Shown here piece by piece: positions 1 through 9,485 of a DNA stretch of 64,000 nt; the stretch's first letter is position 1, and the number at the start of each line of letters is the position of its first letter. The DNA lies in NCBI RefSeq assembly GCF_000152785.1, contig NZ_CH672414.1:707343-771342 (forward strand), in the 5' to 3' direction. The notes under the pieces were generated by a model. That model did not search any database and was not told the origin of the DNA. It saw only the letters and a program-made list of their open reading frames with translations. This stretch comes from Yoonia vestfoldensis SKA53. GTDB taxonomy: Bacteria; Pseudomonadota; Alphaproteobacteria; Rhodobacterales; Rhodobacteraceae. Position numbers and translations under genes: made by a program.

Positions 1-184
1 CGGCCTTTTGCACGTTTACGTCAACACCACGTCAACAAATCACGAGCCCCCCAATCTGCAGGACCGTGTTCGAAGGACAAAAGGGTTTGGTGTGTCCGAA
101 TACCCTGCAGCCTCTTGCATGGCTTGGATCGGTGGCTGGGACATTCACAGATCGCAACGAAACAAGACCGGAATTCATTATTTT

Positions 185-643
185 TCAATTCCGGCCACAG
201 CACTGCTTGTACTTGCGGTCCGATCCGCATGAGCAGGGATCGTTCCGCCCGGGGCGGGGTTCCGCCTTGTGTGGCTTACCAGGGAGATTGGCTGCAACCG
301 TCCCAGCCAGCTCAGGGCGCGATTGATGCAGGATCGTAGCCACGCAATTCGGGATAAGATCGGGCGCCTCGAGGTCGATTTCATCAATCTCTTCTTCGCT
401 GAACTTACTTTTGCCGGTGTATATATCCTGCAAAGCCAGCAGGAAGATCATGGTGCTGCGGGTTTCTTCATCGGCCCGATCTAGCAGCTTCTCCCAGGCA
501 TCCGGTCTTAGGCCCAACGCGCGAGTGTAACCATCTACCCAAGGTTCCCACCGTATTTCGTCACTGTTCGTGTCAATCTCGTAAATCGGCTCGATCCAGA
601 GCGACAGAGACATTGCCTGCGCAACGGCATTGTAATGTGTCAT
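185..643 (-). pseudogene. YecA/UPF0149-family SEC-C protein, N-terminally truncated
   Basis: The 152-residue frame ends in a SEC-C zinc-binding motif (GRNDPCSCGSDRKYKQCC, pattern CxC-x8-CC). A stretch before it (WEPWVDGYTRALGLRPDAWE) is typical of the YecA/UPF0149 family, whose cellular role is unclear. Family members usually carry a further 50-80 residues at the N-terminus, which are missing here. The codons directly upstream of the ATG still read family-like residues (EETIRAV), but an in-frame TAG lies at 668-670. I therefore read it as the 3' part of a gene that lost its 5' end or acquired a stop. It follows the SulP gene on the same strand after 230 bp without an obvious gene. Confidence 0.6.
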
Positions 644-873
644 AACGGCACGGATCGTTTCCTCAGCCTATTGTAGAGAGACTGCATTTAATGGGGGTAG
701 GTCAGGCGAATTACCGGTGTCACGCCACTAATGAATAGGGTGCGGATTGTATCGGGTTCGACTACGATTATGCGACCTGCCTCCTGCGGCCGCAGCTTGC
801 CTGCGTGATGGCGCCTATTGTTCTTCCAAGACTAGACCACGGCTGGTGCAGGTTCAGCCTAAGGCGGCTCAGC

Positions 874-2625
874 TTATGTCTGGTGGTGCGGTTGTTCTGC
901 GCATTCTGTGAAAACGCGCTTGATGCAGCCTGCACAAATGCTCTGGTCAAGGTGTCGGACAGTGGCGCCAATGGCATCTCCCTTGGAGATGTACAAGCAA
1001 TCGGTGTCCAGTTCCTCCAGCACATGGAACCGGCGCAGGCATTCCAGCAGCGGCGGAAACAGCGCGACGATCCGAAATGTGCCGCCTTGGGCCCTGATCT
1101 CACGGATGGCATGAACAAGAAAATCGGCACCCGAAAGGTCGATCTTGCCCACGCCCTTGAGATAAAAGATCACATGTATCTGTTTGGGCCGCTTTGCCCG
1201 CAGTGCCTGCCACTGAGCCTCGATATGTTCGACTGACCCAAAGTAAAGGGGTCCGTCAAGGCGCACTGATACCAGTTGCAAACATTCTGGCACGCCGTGC
1301 AGGTCGGCGTTGCGAAACTTGCGACGACCCGATGCTGAAATCACTGGCGCACTGACGCGCAGTGATGGATGCGCGCTTTCATAAATGAATACCGAAAAGG
1401 ATGCGATCACACCGACATAGATCGCGAAATCCAGCTCTAGCAAAAGGCCCGCACCCAACGTCAGCCCAAGGATCAGTGTTTCGGGCCGCGAAGTTTGAAC
1501 GATGTGCAGAATTTCCTTTTTGTCGATCAGCCGCCAAGCGACATAAATAATCAGGCCCGCCATAGCTGGTTTCGGAATAACGGTGATGTAGCTGCCAAGG
1601 GCCAGCAGGATCGCCGCTAAAAAAAGGCTGGAAAAGATTGCGGCAAGCGGGGTTCGCGCGCCCGATTGCTCGTTCACGCCCGACCGCGTGAACGAGCCTG
1701 ACCCAGCATAGCAGCTGAAAAAACTGCCCACCGCGTTGGACAGGCCCTGAGCGATCATTTCCTGATTGGGGGCAAAGGGTTCCTTGCGCCGAATGGCAAA
1801 AGTGCGCCCGATCGAGATCGCCTCGAGCAGGCCGACAAGGGCGACCGCCGCCGCGCCAGGTGCCAACAGGGCAATGTCAGACCACTGGATCTGTGGCGAC
1901 GACAGGCTGGGCAGGGCGGCTGGGATGGCGCCCAGCATTTCAACCCCGCGATTTGCGGCATCAGTCGCAACGGCAACGCCTGCTCCAACCCCTAGCGCAA
2001 TCAGAAAACCTGGCAGCCGCGGGGCAAAAGCCTGACAGATTGCTACCGTCACCAAAGTGACCAGCGCAATCATCACCGCGAAGAGGTTCACGTCACCCGC
2101 CATTGCCGCCACACGGTGGACCCGCTCGATCACATTGCCGCCCCCCGCTATGCTGACGCCAAGCATACCCGCAAGCTGGCTAACCGCGATCAGCAGCGCC
2201 GCTGCCGCCGTAAATGCGACGATAACAGAATGCGAAACAAAAGAGACAAGACCCCCCAACCGTGCGACACCAGCCAAGATCTGAAACAGCCCCACCAACA
2301 ACGTCAGCAGCAGGGCAAGTTCGATGTAGCGCGCCGAACCAGCGGGCGCGATACCTTGCAGCGTCACGAAAACCAGTGCCGAAATCGCCGTGGTAGGCCC
2401 TGAAACCATGACCATGGACGATCCAAACAGCGCGGCCACGATGGCCGTTACCATGGCGGTGTATAGGCCAAATTCAGGCGGCAGTCCTGCAATCGTTGCA
2501 AAAGCAACCCCTTGCGGCAGGACGATCGCTGCGCCAGTCAGCCCCGCGAAAAGATCAGCCCTGATCGCAGATGACGAAACACCGCGCAGCCATCGGCCCG
2601 CAGGAAACAGCGACAGGCGCTTCAT
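874..2625 (-). CDS. SulP-family inorganic anion transporter with STAS domain
   Basis: The 583-residue protein has the SulP layout: about 12 hydrophobic segments over residues 20-410, then a cytoplasmic STAS domain (about 440-560). The N-terminus has the conserved GLTGAAIVLPQGVAFATIAG region. SulP proteins move sulfate, bicarbonate or other anions across the inner membrane. It is the last gene of a coupled operon: its ATG lies one base after the sulfatase stop codon. Next to a sulfatase, sulfate movement (for example disposal of released sulfate) is a reasonable guess, but direction and substrate cannot be read from sequence. The C-terminal tail carries several Cys and His residues (QSICAGCIKRVFTECAEQ). 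Confidence 0.9.
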   Translation of the reverse strand: MKRLSLFPAGRWLRGVSSSAIRADLFAGLTGAAIVLPQGVAFATIAGLPPEFGLYTAMVTAIVAALFGSSMVMVSGPTTAISALVFVTLQGIAPAGSARYIELALLLTLLVGLFQILAGVARLGGLVSFVSHSVIVAFTAAAALLIAVSQLAGMLGVSIAGGGNVIERVHRVAAMAGDVNLFAVMIALVTLVTVAICQAFAPRLPGFLIALGVGAGVAVATDAANRGVEMLGAIPAALPSLSSPQIQWSDIALLAPGAAAVALVGLLEAISIGRTFAIRRKEPFAPNQEMIAQGLSNAVGSFFSCYAGSGSFTRSGVNEQSGARTPLAAIFSSLFLAAILLALGSYITVIPKPAMAGLIIYVAWRLIDKKEILHIVQTSRPETLILGLTLGAGLLLELDFAIYVGVIASFSVFIYESAHPSLRVSAPVISASGRRKFRNADLHGVPECLQLVSVRLDGPLYFGSVEHIEAQWQALRAKRPKQIHVIFYLKGVGKIDLSGADFLVHAIREIRAQGGTFRIVALFPPLLECLRRFHVLEELDTDCLYISKGDAIGATVRHLDQSICAGCIKRVFTECAEQPHHQT

Positions 2626-2626
2626 T

Positions 2627-4291
2627 TCAGGACGGCTGATCGGGGCGCGGCCTGCCGCGATAGAACTGCGTCATCTCTTGCGGCAGGTCAGCCTCGTCAT
2701 AGACGCCAAGTGTGATCCCCCGCATCGGCGAACGTCCGCGTTCCGTGATAATTTGCGCATCCGTGCGTGTGGTGCGCTGCGACAGGCGGCGCGCCCAGAT
2801 TGCCAGGCGGTCATTCATTTGCGCGATGATGTCCCGATGTGCCGCGCTTTCGCCCAAATCGACATATTCTAATGGGTCATTTTGCAGATCAAATAACTGG
2901 GGGCGCATGCCTTCGGCGTGCATGAACTTCCACCTCGCATCGGCAATCATGAACAGCCGCGCTGACGAAGGATCTTTTGCCAGTTTCGACACTGCGGGGT
3001 TCATGGAATAGTCATATTCGCTTACAACGTAGTCGCGCCAGTCTGGCGTCTGCCCATGCAGCCAAGGCATCAGTGACCGACCTTCCAGAATATGTGGCCG
3101 CTCCGCGCCGCCCGCTACCTCTAGGAACGTTGGCGCCAGATCAATCGCCTCGACCAAGGCATCGCAGGTCGAACCGCGAGTGACATCCGCTTGCGGACTG
3201 GGGTCGCGTATGATCAGCGGCACTTTTACCGACGGCTCGTGGAACAGGTCTTTTTCACCCATCCAGTGATCGCCCAGATAATCCCCGTGATCAGATGTCA
3301 GCACGATCAGCGTATCATCCCAGCGGCCAGTATCGCGCAGCCAAGCGAACAGCCGCCCCATCTGGTCGTCGCATTGCTTGATCAGGCCCATATAGGCAGG
3401 GATCACCGCCTCTCGGACTTCGTCGCGGCTGAATGCCTTGCCGATGCGCCCGTCCATGAAGGCTTTGAAGACTGGATGCGCTTCGGTCAGCTCGCGCTTG
3501 TGCCGCGCGACGGCAAGAACATGCTCTGGCCCATACATGTCGTTATAGGGCGCTGGTGCGATATAGGGCCAGTGCGGTTTGATATAGCTTAGATGCAGGC
3601 ACCAAGGCGTATCGCCCGCCTGTTGCATGAATGCGATCGCGCGCGATGTCATATAGGGCGTTTCGCTGTCATCCTCGCGGATCGCCGCTGCCTTGCGCGC
3701 ATTCTTGAGAAACCACCCCGACGCCATTTCTTGGGGGTCGTCGTCCTTGCGGCCACTATTTGCAAAGTCGTGCCAAGGGTTGGCGCTGTGATAACCATTC
3801 TCGCGCAGCCAATCATTGTAGACAGCAGCGCCATATTTTTCATCATACAGGCCGTCTGGCCCCTCGGGGCGCATACCGTCGTCGCGTTCCCAAACGTCGA
3901 AACCGCATTGTTCGACACGCGCACCGATGACGCTTTCGCGATCAATGCCCAGCCATGCCATACCCTCGTCGTCGGCCTTCATGTGGGTTTTTCCCACCAG
4001 CCAGCAATCCATTCCAGCATCGCGCAGATGGTCGCCGATCGTGCGTTCGCCAACCTTTAGCGGCACACGGTTCCATGTTGCGCCATGCGAATGTACATAG
4101 CGCCCTGTGTAAAAGCTCATCCGCGAGGCGCCGCAGACGGGCGACTGCACATATGCGCGGGTAAAACGCACTCCCTCGGCGGCCAGCGCATCGATATGCG
4201 GCGTTTGCAAATGTGGATGCCCAGCGCAGCTAAGGTAATCCCACCGAAGCTGGTCGAACATGATGAATAGAATGTTTTTAGGCTTGCCCAT
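2627..4291 (-). CDS. Sulfatase / phosphonate-monoester-hydrolase-type enzyme
   Basis: The 554-residue protein belongs to the alkaline-phosphatase-like type I sulfatase fold. The active-site signature is C53-G-A-S-R57 followed by MSFYTGR, so Cys53 would be converted to formylglycine. Metal-binding stretches are seen at the N-terminus (FIMFDQLRWD) and later (TSDHGDYLGDHWMGEKDLFHEP). The extended PVCGxSRMSFYTGR context recalls the phosphonate monoester hydrolase / arylsulfatase branch, which acts on sulfate monoesters and on phosphodi- and monoesters. There is no signal peptide, so it acts in the cytoplasm. Its ATG overlaps the P450 stop (TGATG), which suggests translational coupling. A sulfatase between a P450 and a SulP carrier points to an aromatic sulfate ester as pathway substrate (inference). 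Confidence 0.88.
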   Translation of the reverse strand: MGKPKNILFIMFDQLRWDYLSCAGHPHLQTPHIDALAAEGVRFTRAYVQSPVCGASRMSFYTGRYVHSHGATWNRVPLKVGERTIGDHLRDAGMDCWLVGKTHMKADDEGMAWLGIDRESVIGARVEQCGFDVWERDDGMRPEGPDGLYDEKYGAAVYNDWLRENGYHSANPWHDFANSGRKDDDPQEMASGWFLKNARKAAAIREDDSETPYMTSRAIAFMQQAGDTPWCLHLSYIKPHWPYIAPAPYNDMYGPEHVLAVARHKRELTEAHPVFKAFMDGRIGKAFSRDEVREAVIPAYMGLIKQCDDQMGRLFAWLRDTGRWDDTLIVLTSDHGDYLGDHWMGEKDLFHEPSVKVPLIIRDPSPQADVTRGSTCDALVEAIDLAPTFLEVAGGAERPHILEGRSLMPWLHGQTPDWRDYVVSEYDYSMNPAVSKLAKDPSSARLFMIADARWKFMHAEGMRPQLFDLQNDPLEYVDLGESAAHRDIIAQMNDRLAIWARRLSQRTTRTDAQIITERGRSPMRGITLGVYDEADLPQEMTQFYRGRPRPDQPS

Positions 4292-6477
4292 CAGACGTCA
4301 AGAACCAGTGTTTTTGTCTTTGATCGGGAGCAACAGACGGTAATCTGCGCATTGGATGCCTTTTCCAGATCTGTTTGCACCATATCCCTATGGTCTGGCA
4401 TCCCCTCCAGCACGCGGGTCAGGCAGGTGCCGCAGACCCCCGACTGGCAAGAAACCTGCACGGCGATGCTGTTTTCCGCCAACTTATGCGCAATCGTTTC
4501 GCCAGGCTGAACCACGAAGGTCTTGCCAGATTTCTTGGCAACCACGGTAAAGGGTGCGCCGTCGGTATTCACCTCGGCGCCAAAATGCTCAAGGTGAATG
4601 GTGTCTTTGGTCCAGCCATGCGCATCAGCCGATCGCACGATGAAATCCATAAATCCATTTGGCCCGCAGACATACAGGTGATGATCGTGCGCCGCATTGG
4701 ACAGCACCGCGTTGATGTCAAGCTGCTGATCCTTGGTGCCGTCGTCGGTATGCAGATGCACTTTGCCGCCAAAGCGCGCCAACTCGTTCCGAAAGGCCAG
4801 ACGGTCCAGAGTGCGCCCGCAATAATGCATTTCCCACGAGGCGCCAGAGCGTTCCAGCGCATAGGCCATGCCGAGCATCGGCGTGATACCAATGCCGCCC
4901 GCGAACAAAATCGTATGGCCTGCATCCGCGATAAGCGGGAAACTGTTACGCGGCCGACCGATGCGAATTTTTGCGCCCTGTTGGAACTTGGCATGGATCG
5001 CCGCCGAACCGCCCCGCGAATTGGGGTCCAGCAGGATGCCCAGCCGGTATTTCATGCGATCAGCAGGATCACCCGTCAGGGAATACTGCCGGATCAAACC
5101 AGATTTCACATAGACATCCACATGCGCGCCCGCGTCATATGCGGGCAGGGGCGATCCATCGGGACTGTGCAATTCAAGGCTGATAATATCCGTGGCCGCG
5201 GCTGTGCGTGTGGCGATCGTGACGTCCAACCACGGGCTGGCGGCATCAATGCGGTCTGCGTCATGCAACACTTGGTCGCCCAAATGCACCCGAACTGGCA
5301 TTGTGGCATAGCCCCTGATGGAATTGTTCAGAGCGATCTGGGGCGCTGCGGTCAATTCGAAACGTGCAACGCGGCGGCGCAGCGCCCGCACCAAGCTTTG
5401 CATCTCAAGTCGGGCCAGATGCATACCCATGCACATATGCACCCCCTGACCAAAGCCGACATGATCATGCACGTCGCGCGTGATGTCAAAACGCGCGGGG
5501 TCGGGGTATTTGTTCGGGTCACGGTTGGCCGACGCGAACATCACCAACACACGGCAGCCTTGGGGCAACAGATGACCCGCCAATTTGCTGTCTTCGGCGA
5601 CATAGCGGGTCCATCCGCGCACGGGCGCTGCGATGCGCATGGATTCTTCGATGGCATTGGCAATTAATTCGGGGGTGTCGCGCAGTTTCTGCCATTGATC
5701 GGGGTTTTCAGCAAAAAGACGGATCAACTGCCCCGAAACCGAAATTGTCGTGTCCAAGGACGGGTTGATGTAATCGCGCATCAGCTGCGCGCAGGTTTCA
5801 AAGCTGATGCCGCGTTCGGGGCCGACCTCGAAAATGCGCTTGGCCCAGCCCCCATCCATCAGTTTTTCAGGGCGGCCATATTCAATCAGGAAATCGCGCA
5901 GATCCTTGAGGTCCTCAAACGCTTCTTTTGTCCGCGCGTTGTCGGCACCGAACAGGTTGAACGTTGCCGAGGCCCATTTGAGCATCTGCGCGCTATCCAC
6001 CACTGGCGGCAGGCCGACTAATTCGGCAACGATTGTCACGGGCAGGAAACGCGCGAAATCGGCGATCGCGTCAAACTCGCGGCGCTGGCAAAGTGTATCG
6101 ACCAACCCGTCAGCCGCGTTCTGGATACGGCCTTCGACCTCTTTTAAGGCACCGGGCAACAGCGGCTCAGAGGTGATGGCGCGCGTGCGGTCATGCGCTG
6201 GTGGATCAGAATTCAGCGTCGAGCCGATCAAGATATCGTTCACCTTTTGCAGTGGCGATACCCCGCGCGCATTCGAATAACGCAGCGGTTGGCGCAAAAC
6301 TTCGCTGACTTCGCGATAGTTTGGCAATGCGTATAGATCATGCTTTTCAAGATAGACGACTGGACCCAAGGCACGCAGTTCTTCGTAAACGGGATAGGGG
6401 TCGCTGATTGACGCGTCAGAATAGAAATCTATCGCAGAAACAGGGATGGCCTTTGTGGCCTGATCTATCTTGTTCAT
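4291..6477 (-). CDS. Self-sufficient cytochrome P450 fused to phthalate-dioxygenase-type reductase
   Basis: The 728-residue three-module fusion is class VII (CYP116B/P450RhF-like). Residues about 1-400 are a P450 with the haem-binding segment FGQGVHMCMGMHLARLEM. Next is an FMN/NAD(P)H reductase with the flavin motif RQYSLTGDP and nucleotide motif GGIGITPMLG. Last is a plant-type [2Fe-2S] domain with CQSGVCGTC and a later Cys. The I-helix reads NPSLDTT instead of AGxDTT, a variant I recall from aromatic O-dealkylating and CYP116B-type P450s. Such fusions hydroxylate or O-dealkylate small aromatics without partner proteins. The gene overlaps the SDR gene upstream (ATGA) and the sulfatase downstream (TGATG), so all are made from one message. 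The substrate is unknown. Confidence 0.93.
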   Translation of the reverse strand: MNKIDQATKAIPVSAIDFYSDASISDPYPVYEELRALGPVVYLEKHDLYALPNYREVSEVLRQPLRYSNARGVSPLQKVNDILIGSTLNSDPPAHDRTRAITSEPLLPGALKEVEGRIQNAADGLVDTLCQRREFDAIADFARFLPVTIVAELVGLPPVVDSAQMLKWASATFNLFGADNARTKEAFEDLKDLRDFLIEYGRPEKLMDGGWAKRIFEVGPERGISFETCAQLMRDYINPSLDTTISVSGQLIRLFAENPDQWQKLRDTPELIANAIEESMRIAAPVRGWTRYVAEDSKLAGHLLPQGCRVLVMFASANRDPNKYPDPARFDITRDVHDHVGFGQGVHMCMGMHLARLEMQSLVRALRRRVARFELTAAPQIALNNSIRGYATMPVRVHLGDQVLHDADRIDAASPWLDVTIATRTAAATDIISLELHSPDGSPLPAYDAGAHVDVYVKSGLIRQYSLTGDPADRMKYRLGILLDPNSRGGSAAIHAKFQQGAKIRIGRPRNSFPLIADAGHTILFAGGIGITPMLGMAYALERSGASWEMHYCGRTLDRLAFRNELARFGGKVHLHTDDGTKDQQLDINAVLSNAAHDHHLYVCGPNGFMDFIVRSADAHGWTKDTIHLEHFGAEVNTDGAPFTVVAKKSGKTFVVQPGETIAHKLAENSIAVQVSCQSGVCGTCLTRVLEGMPDHRDMVQTDLEKASNAQITVCCSRSKTKTLVLDV

Positions 6478-7286
6478 TCGGCCATTTCCTTTTCGGGCAG
6501 GCGCAGACCGTGTAGGTCCATCAGGTCGGCCTGGTTGAATGCACCCATCCCCCCATCGATAGCGATATCGGTTCCCTTGATCCAGTTCGATGCAGGCGAC
6601 AGCAGGAATGCGGCAATCTTGGCGATTTCGTCGGGGCGCCCTGGGCGACCGGCCCGCGCGACGTTGCGAGCCATTTTCGCGCCGAACGCTCTTTGGAAAT
6701 CGCCAAGGATGCCAGTGGCAATGCCACCTGGGCTAAGCGAGTTGATCCGAAAGCCGCGGTTCACAATCGTCTCGGCTTCGGCAAGGGTCCACAGGATAAC
6801 CGCCTCTTTGGTCAGATTGTAACAGCGCGTGGCGTCAAGTTTTTCGTCAACAATAAATTGCGCCAGCTGATCACGGCGTTTTAGCCGCCCCAAGCGTTTG
6901 ACCTGTTCGACACCATCGCGCCAACCGTGGCCTGCGCGGCTGGCCATATTAATAATCGAGGCATCGGGGCGCAGCAACGGCAAAACAGCATATGTCAATG
7001 CGCGCGTTCCAAGGAAATTGACTTGTAGGATCGTTTCCTCCAGCCCGTCACGCGGCGGCAGGCCCGCGTTATTGCACAGCCCATCCAGCGGTTCGCTGAT
7101 CGCTTGGGCCGCCTGTTGAATACTGTCGGCATCATTCAGGTCCAGCGGGATAAAACGGTCGATATTTTCGACGGTGTGCTGAATGTCAAAACCGATCACT
7201 CGGTGGCCTTGGGCGGTCAGAATGCGGGCAAGTTCCGCACCGATACCACTTGCAACGCCAGTCACTGCGTAGGTCAGCTGCTGCAT
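6474..7286 (-). CDS. Short-chain dehydrogenase, coniferyl-alcohol-dehydrogenase-like
   Basis: The 270-residue classical SDR has the Rossmann motif TGVASGIG (residues 9-16), CNNAG, a catalytic Ser in NMASRAG and the YNLTK catalytic pair. The long insert between the Ser and Tyr motifs and the tail MDLHGLRLP resemble SDRs annotated as coniferyl-alcohol or 3-alpha-hydroxysteroid dehydrogenases. It would oxidise an alcohol to an aldehyde with NAD(P)+, fitting a step after P450 hydroxylation of a side chain. It is the first gene of the minus-strand operon, reading away from the LysR gene across a 93-bp intergenic region that should hold both promoters. Substrate assignment is inference. Confidence 0.87.
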   Translation of the reverse strand: MQQLTYAVTGVASGIGAELARILTAQGHRVIGFDIQHTVENIDRFIPLDLNDADSIQQAAQAISEPLDGLCNNAGLPPRDGLEETILQVNFLGTRALTYAVLPLLRPDASIINMASRAGHGWRDGVEQVKRLGRLKRRDQLAQFIVDEKLDATRCYNLTKEAVILWTLAEAETIVNRGFRINSLSPGGIATGILGDFQRAFGAKMARNVARAGRPGRPDEIAKIAAFLLSPASNWIKGTDIAIDGGMGAFNQADLMDLHGLRLPEKEMAE

Positions 7287-7379
7287 GAATTACCCTCCCA
7301 AATTGTGGGCAATCTATTGGCGGCAGGCCTATCAAGAATAGACTTGAAAAAGCGCTACGTATTTGATCTGCTTATCACC

Positions 7380-8279
7380 ATGAAGGTGCAGCACATCCAG
7401 ATCCTTGTCGCGATTGCCGAACACGGCAGTCTGCGCGGCGCAGCCAAGGCGCTTGGGAAATCGCAGCCCGCGATGACGCAGGCATTGCGCCAAGCCGAAG
7501 ATGATTTGGGCGTTTCGATTTTCGCGCGCACGTCGCGCGGCGTAGAGCTGACCGAGGTGGGCGAGCGTGTTCTGGTGCGTGCCCGAACCATTACCTCGGA
7601 AATTAATCGTCTTGACGAAGAAGTCACGCAACTGCGTGGTGAACAGGCTGGCGCAGTGCATGTGTGCGTATCACCCTTGGCGGCGGTGCGGATCATGCCG
7701 CGGGCGCTGACCTTGTTTCGCAAGACCCATCCAAAGATCGACGTGCGCCTGACCAGCGGCCTGTTTCCCGGCGCCCTGAAACCGCTGCGTGAAGGGCGCA
7801 CTGATATTGTGATCGGTCCAGCCCCGCCCGCAGGCATGCTGCGCGAGATTGCGATTGAACATTTGGTCGATACACCTATTCAGGTGATCACAGCGGCAAA
7901 TTCGCCCCTTCTATCTGCACGATCACTGGGCGATCTGGCCGAGGCGCAATGGATCATGATTGGCGCGCCAACTGGACCGGGCGATATTTTCCGGCAGCCG
8001 TTTCTGGACCATGGATTTGCGCCACCGCACGCGACAACCACATCCGAGTCATACTTTGGCGCGCTTGCCCTTGTCGAAAGCCTTGGGGCTGTCTGCACCT
8101 TTCCCCAATTGCTGTTGGATGATGTGCAAAAGACATGGCGCATTGCGCCAATCCCCATCCAAGAAACGATCACGCCGTTAAAAATATCGCTCATGACGCG
8201 GGCAGGGCACCCGCTGACACCTGCGGCCGATGCACTGGCGAATTGTATTCGCCGTCGGGCATCGTCGATATTGCGATAA
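7380..8279 (+). CDS. LysR-family transcriptional regulator
   Basis: The 299-residue protein has an N-terminal winged helix-turn-helix (GSLRGAAKALGKSQPAMTQALRQAEDDLG, shown here by its start GSLRGAAKALGKSQ) and a LysR effector domain from about residue 90. I chose the ATG at 7380, which gives the usual LysR start (MKVQHIQILVAIAEHGS). The frame is open further upstream, and a TTG at 7344 is an alternative. It is divergent from the SDR-P450-sulfatase-SulP operon and precedes the TRAP transporter on its own strand. Both placements make it the likely local regulator, sensing a substrate or intermediate of this module. Confidence 0.88.
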   Translation: MKVQHIQILVAIAEHGSLRGAAKALGKSQPAMTQALRQAEDDLGVSIFARTSRGVELTEVGERVLVRARTITSEINRLDEEVTQLRGEQAGAVHVCVSPLAAVRIMPRALTLFRKTHPKIDVRLTSGLFPGALKPLREGRTDIVIGPAPPAGMLREIAIEHLVDTPIQVITAANSPLLSARSLGDLAEAQWIMIGAPTGPGDIFRQPFLDHGFAPPHATTTSESYFGALALVESLGAVCTFPQLLLDDVQKTWRIAPIPIQETITPLKISLMTRAGHPLTPAADALANCIRRRASSILR

Positions 8280-8396
8280 GCTAGATAGATCGCGATCAGA
8301 GAATTGGCTTTGATCATTATCGCCGATCAGGGTTATCACACCCCAGCAGAAGGTGCGGGAGGTGCCTTCTAACTCACTAAGGGAGGAGGCCCCACA

Positions 8397-9431
8397 ATGA
8401 TCACACGCAAATCGCTTTTTGCTTCGCTTTTAGCTGCCAGCGCTTTGGCTGGACCTGCTGCATCACAAACCGAATTGACATTCAATATATTCTTTCCGCA
8501 AACGCATTTTGCATGGCCAGTGTTTCAGGCGTGGGCGCAGGATATCTCGGCAGCGACCAATGGGCAGGTCAGCATCGCATTTCCACCGCAATCCGTCGCG
8601 CCGCCGCCAGGCATCGTCGATGCGGTGCGCAACGGCGTGGCGGACGGTGGCTTCATCTTTAACGGGTTCATCGGCCAGCAGTATCCTGGCACGATGTTGA
8701 CGCAAATGCCGTTCATTGATTTGGGCAACAGCGAGGCGATGTCGGTTGCTTTTTGGGAAACCTATCAGGAACATTTCCTAGGGGTCGAGGATGTGCGCGG
8801 CGTGAAAATGCTGTCGGGGTTCCATCTTGGGCCGACGTATCTGTGTTCCACGACCGATGCACCGATCACAACGATCGCAGACTTACAGGCGCGGCGCGTT
8901 TGGGCACTGCCTGGCACCATCGCCGACACGCTGGCAGCGATGGATCTGGCGATCACCGCGTCACCAGCGGTGCAACTACAGGAATTGACGTCGCGCAACA
9001 CTGTTGATGCGCATCTGGGCGTGACCATGGAAACGATCGTCGCCTTCGGCGCGGCACCCTATACGAAATCTTGTGTTGAAATGGCCCCCGCACTGCAATC
9101 GGCCAGCTTTTCGATCTTTTTCAACCAGCGTAGCTGGGATCGGCTGTCAGACGAACACCGCGACGCAATCACGCAATTGTCGGGTTCGGCGCTGGCCGCA
9201 CGCCTTGGCGCGGCGACCGACGTAGCAGACGATGAGGCGCGCACCCAGCTAGAAGCGATGGGCGTCAGCTTTGCACCGATCGACGCTAATCTGCTGGCGG
9301 AAATGCAGGCGGCATCATCCAGCGTTGCGCTATCTTGGTCCGAGGCGCTGAACGCGGCCTATGATCTGGATGGCATGGAGCTCATCGCGAAAACCCGCGA
9401 CCGCGTCGCACAGGTGTCTGCCAACGAATGA
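8397..9431 (+). CDS. dctP: TRAP transporter solute-binding protein (DctP family)
   Basis: The 344-residue protein starts with a Sec signal peptide (MITRKSLFASLLAASALAGPAASQ), giving a periplasmic product of about 320 residues. The DctP/TAXI-type fold is indicated by the FFPQTHFAWPVFQAWA start and the ADLQARRVWALPGT region. The latter carries the conserved Arg that usually binds the carboxylate of the ligand. A strong Shine-Dalgarno sequence (GGGAGGAGG) precedes the ATG. TRAP systems use a sodium gradient to import organic acids, including aromatic and sulfonated ones. Neighbouring genes suggest an aromatic anion as ligand. A perfect hairpin right after the stop may protect this part of the message. 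Confidence 0.92.
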   Translation: MITRKSLFASLLAASALAGPAASQTELTFNIFFPQTHFAWPVFQAWAQDISAATNGQVSIAFPPQSVAPPPGIVDAVRNGVADGGFIFNGFIGQQYPGTMLTQMPFIDLGNSEAMSVAFWETYQEHFLGVEDVRGVKMLSGFHLGPTYLCSTTDAPITTIADLQARRVWALPGTIADTLAAMDLAITASPAVQLQELTSRNTVDAHLGVTMETIVAFGAAPYTKSCVEMAPALQSASFSIFFNQRSWDRLSDEHRDAITQLSGSALAARLGAATDVADDEARTQLEAMGVSFAPIDANLLAEMQAASSSVALSWSEALNAAYDLDGMELIAKTRDRVAQVSANE

Positions 9432-9438
9432 TGTTCTT

Positions 9439-9461
9439 GCGGTGCCGCCTTGCGGCACCGC
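9439..9461 (+). promoter_or_regulatory. Perfect 10-bp intercistronic hairpin between dctP and dctQ
   Basis: GCGGTGCCGC, a CTT loop and GCGGCACCGC form a perfect 10-bp stem 7 bases after the dctP stop. There is no T-run, so it is more likely an RNA-stabilising or partial-termination element that raises the binding protein above the membrane subunits, as seen in many binding-protein operons. Confidence 0.65.
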
Positions 9462-9485
9462 AGCCAGCATCCGCATAAGGGGGGC

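Noticed and set aside
4375..5667. Long 430-codon frame opposite the P450 fusion gene
   Set aside because: It is the antisense shadow of a clearly coding gene; its translation is His/Arg-rich and without domains.
8343..8372. AGAAGG/CCTTCT hairpin between the LysR gene and dctP as a terminator
   Set aside because: Six-base stem with an 11-base loop and no T-run; too weak to call.
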